In this document: positions 62,335 to 64,000 of the stretch, one piece after another
Position numbering within the stretch: position 1 is the first letter of the stretch
Layout of the letters: every line of letters starts with the position of its first letter
Assembly (NCBI RefSeq): GCF_036388275.1
Contig: NZ_DASVSF010000108.1
Coordinates: 37,583 to 101,582, forward strand
Direction: 5' to 3'
Length of the DNA stretch: 64,000 nt
DNA from: Longimicrobium sp.
Lineage (GTDB): Bacteria > Gemmatimonadota > Gemmatimonadetes > Longimicrobiales > Longimicrobiaceae
Translations under genes and position numbers: made by a program
Notes under the pieces: model-generated
What the model saw: the letters and a program-made list of their open reading frames with translations, nothing else
Database searches by the model: none
Told to the model about the DNA's origin: nothing

Positions 62335-62720
62335 GCGCCGGGGCTGCCGAAGCGCGATCGAATTCTCCCCTCTCCCGCTTGCGGGAGAGGGGCCGGGGGT
62401 GAGGGCAGTCGGGGACTGCGCCGGCCTCGCCGAACCGCACCACACCTGGCCAGGGATCCCCGCCTGAACGCCGGGCCTCCGGACGGGCCGGGGCCTCGAC
62501 TTCCGTGACCGCTGCCGCGCCCGGGCTGTTACGTGCCCTCTGCTAGATCCTTCGGCCCGCAAGGGATGTGCTGCGGGCAGGCAGGGTGCGCCTGGGCCTC
62601 AGGATGACAGGCTATGGCGTTGCAAGGCAGTTATGCAGCACGTTCCCTTCCCCCGCGCAGTTTGCGGGGGAAGGGCTGGGGATGGGGGGCGCCGCCGTCG
62701 CACCACTGCCGGCCCGCCGC
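62335..62720. repeat. Repeat block: families A and C
   Basis: Family C hairpin CTCTCCCGCTTGCGGGAGAG at about 62360-62405. Family A, inverted, at about 62488-62615 with TAGATCCTTCGGCCCGCAAG and CTCAGGATGACAG. Second family C hairpin (CCCCGCGCAGTTTGCGGGGG) at about 62645-62690, ending close to the DUF4442 stop. Confidence 0.7.
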
Positions 62721-62733
62721 GCCCTCCCGCCCT

Positions 62734-63216
62734 TCACTTCCTCGGCCCCACCCGCCACCGGGCGATCGCCGAGGCGACCACGTCGCCGGCCTCGTCGCGG
62801 ATGTCCGTGGTCACCTCGATGTCGCGCTCTTCGTTGCTGTCCAGCAGCGGCGCGTTGGCCTCGGCGGTCAGGGTGCCGCGGGCCTTCTTGTGGTACTCGA
62901 TGGAAAGCCCCTTCAGGATGGAGCGCGCGTCCGGCCGCATCCCCACGTTCAGCGCCAGGCCGGTGGAAAGCTCCGCCAGGTTCATCAGGGCCACCGCGTG
63001 GATCGATCGCAGGTGATTGCGAACCTTGCGGCGGTCCGCCAGCGTCACCCGCGCGAACCCCGGGCGAAGCTCCTGCACCCGCGCGCCAATGGAGCCCGAG
63101 TACGGCACCATGCGCCCCAGCAGCATGCTGAAGAGCGCCTTGCCGCCCGGCTTGCCGCTCAACCGCTCCCAGTTGGCCCGGATCGCCGCCTCGGCACCGC
63201 CCGCCACGTTCGCCAT
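62734..63216 (-). CDS. DUF4442 hotdog-fold thioesterase-like protein
   Basis: 160 residues from ATG 63216. LRPGFARVTLADRRKVRNHL, SIHAVALMNLAELSTGLALN and SIEYHKKARGTLTAEANAPL follow the DUF4442 / hotdog acyl-CoA thioesterase pattern (HxxN-like region: SIHAVALMN). Cytoplasmic. Probably hydrolyses acyl-CoA; substrate unknown. Divergent from the barrel gene. Confidence 0.8.
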   Translation of the reverse strand: MANVAGGAEAAIRANWERLSGKPGGKALFSMLLGRMVPYSGSIGARVQELRPGFARVTLADRRKVRNHLRSIHAVALMNLAELSTGLALNVGMRPDARSILKGLSIEYHKKARGTLTAEANAPLLDSNEERDIEVTTDIRDEAGDVVASAIARWRVGPRK

Positions 63217-63313
63217 GATGTTCGCCGGTGTGGGAAAACGCAGCCGGTCGCGGCCACGGGAACTTTCCTTTGCGCGGCAGGATACACCGCGCCATGCCCC
63301 GCCGTCCAGAGCC

Positions 63314-63949
63314 ATGACCCCGACCCGAAAGCCCATGCACCGCATCGTCACCGCCACCATCTGTGCGCTTCTCGCCGCCGCCCCCGTTCGCGCCCAGGAC
63401 GCCGCGCCGGACACCGCCCCACGAACCTCACTGCAGAAAGGTGCATGGTCCCTCGCGTTCGACCTGCCCATCGCCGTTGGCGGAAGCTCCCGGCTGGGCG
63501 CGTGGAAGATGGTGGGCGCCCGCACCAACCTGGGTGTGAGCCTGGAACTGCAGACCCGCGATGTCGATGGCCGCCGCGACAGCGCGACCGCGAACGAGCG
63601 GTACCACGCAGTGGAGTTGGGAGTGGACGCCCGCAGATACCTTTCGCCCGCGGAAGAGGTGACGCCGTTCGCGACGGCTGGCGTTTTCGGCTTCATCGGC
63701 CGGCGCGAGCAGGAAGCCGGCGCCACCCGCGGGGAAACGAGCTATCGGGGCGCTGGAGTGCACGCGGGCGCGGGCGTGGAGTGGTTCCCGGTGCGCAGGG
63801 TGAGCCTTGCCGGCCACACAGGCGTGCGGCTGAACGTGTATGACGGCGAGACAACCGCCCGCTACAACGGCATCGAGACCGAGGGTGAAGATAGGGCGAT
63901 CGACTTCACCACCTTTACCTCGCGCCTTTCCCTCCAGATCTATTTCTAG
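63314..63949 (+). CDS. Outer-membrane beta-barrel protein
   Basis: 211 residues from ATG 63314 (or 63335). Signal peptide IVTATICALLAAAPVRAQ, then alternating strands (LELQTRDVDGRRDSAT, AVELGVDARRYLSPAEEV, FATAGVFGFIG) and a C-terminal aromatic (LSLQIYF). Small OmpA-like barrel of unknown role. Followed by a GC-rich hairpin. Confidence 0.72.
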   Translation: MTPTRKPMHRIVTATICALLAAAPVRAQDAAPDTAPRTSLQKGAWSLAFDLPIAVGGSSRLGAWKMVGARTNLGVSLELQTRDVDGRRDSATANERYHAVELGVDARRYLSPAEEVTPFATAGVFGFIGRREQEAGATRGETSYRGAGVHAGAGVEWFPVRRVSLAGHTGVRLNVYDGETTARYNGIETEGEDRAIDFTTFTSRLSLQIYF

Positions 63950-63969
63950 CGTTGCCGGCACTGCGGAGA

Positions 63970-63995
63970 GGGCGCGCGGCCCCGGCCGCGCGCCC
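63970..63995 (+). terminator. Hairpin GGGCGCGCGG / CCGCGCGCCC
   Basis: Perfect 10-bp stem 20 bases after the barrel gene stop, at the window end. Confidence 0.6.
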
Positions 63996-64000
63996 ACACC

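Noticed and set aside
1..64000. tRNA or rRNA genes
   Set aside because: I looked for tRNA T-loop boxes with plausible acceptor stems and for rRNA-like segments and found none; a covariance scan would be decisive.

Overview
The window reads as chromosomal DNA of a high-GC, diderm, free-living bacterium. Secreted proteins with carboxypeptidase-type regulatory domains, outer-membrane beta-barrels, a TolC/RND pump, ExbD-type proteins, many lipoproteins and dense families of intergenic repeats are what I would expect from Gemmatimonadota of the Longimicrobium type. That placement is inference; there is no rRNA or marker-based test in the window. I saw no tRNA, rRNA, CRISPR array or intact insertion sequence.

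Layout. 1-7100: secreted and lipoprotein genes (beta-propeller, regulatory-domain protein, DsbA-like protein with a Cys-rich peptide, HERGH lipoprotein with a coupled partner, HEAT-like protein). 7100-10900: a lower-GC island with a small HTH gene and a tight DNA methyltransferase / DUF262 / HEPN cassette. 11000-17100: TolC / adaptor / RND efflux operon. 17200-20250: a GGDEF-EAL enzyme and a degenerate HD-GYP protein behind a c-di-GMP-I (GEMM) riboswitch. 20300-31000: PDZ protein, HAD hydrolase, ATPase with an operator-like promoter, dynamin-like GTPase, DUF1028 protein, metzincin-like protein, NamZ. 31100-36100: EAL protein, MoxR-like ATPase, two ExbD-like proteins, and an Abi_2/AbiF-like HEPN protein preceded by a short structured RNA with its own promoter and terminator. 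36200-50600: polyphosphate kinase, CPBP protease, SDR, GluQ-RS, glycosyltransferase, cold-shock protein, and an ATP-grasp/LLM-oxidoreductase pair behind an attenuator-like hairpin. 50900-64000: TonB-like protein, an XRE pair with operator, DUF3616, Ppx/GppA, PrlF/YhaV toxin-antitoxin, DUF4142, UbiB-like kinase, a coupled secreted pair, acetate kinase, a DUF4442 protein and a barrel protein.

Working together. Three gene sets look like defence or toxin-antitoxin modules: MTase-DUF262-HEPN, ncRNA-AbiF, and PrlF-YhaV, with the XRE pair as a possible fourth. The c-di-GMP module (riboswitch, GGDEF-EAL, HD-GYP relative) looks self-regulating, and a second EAL protein lies 11 kb away. Ppk1 and Ppx give a polyphosphate make/break pair in one neighbourhood. 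Long gene-free stretches (23.7-24.4, 28.9-29.7, 40.8-41.4, 44.1-44.9, 45.9-46.5, 56.7-56.9, 62.3-62.7 kb) are almost wholly built from a few repeat families.
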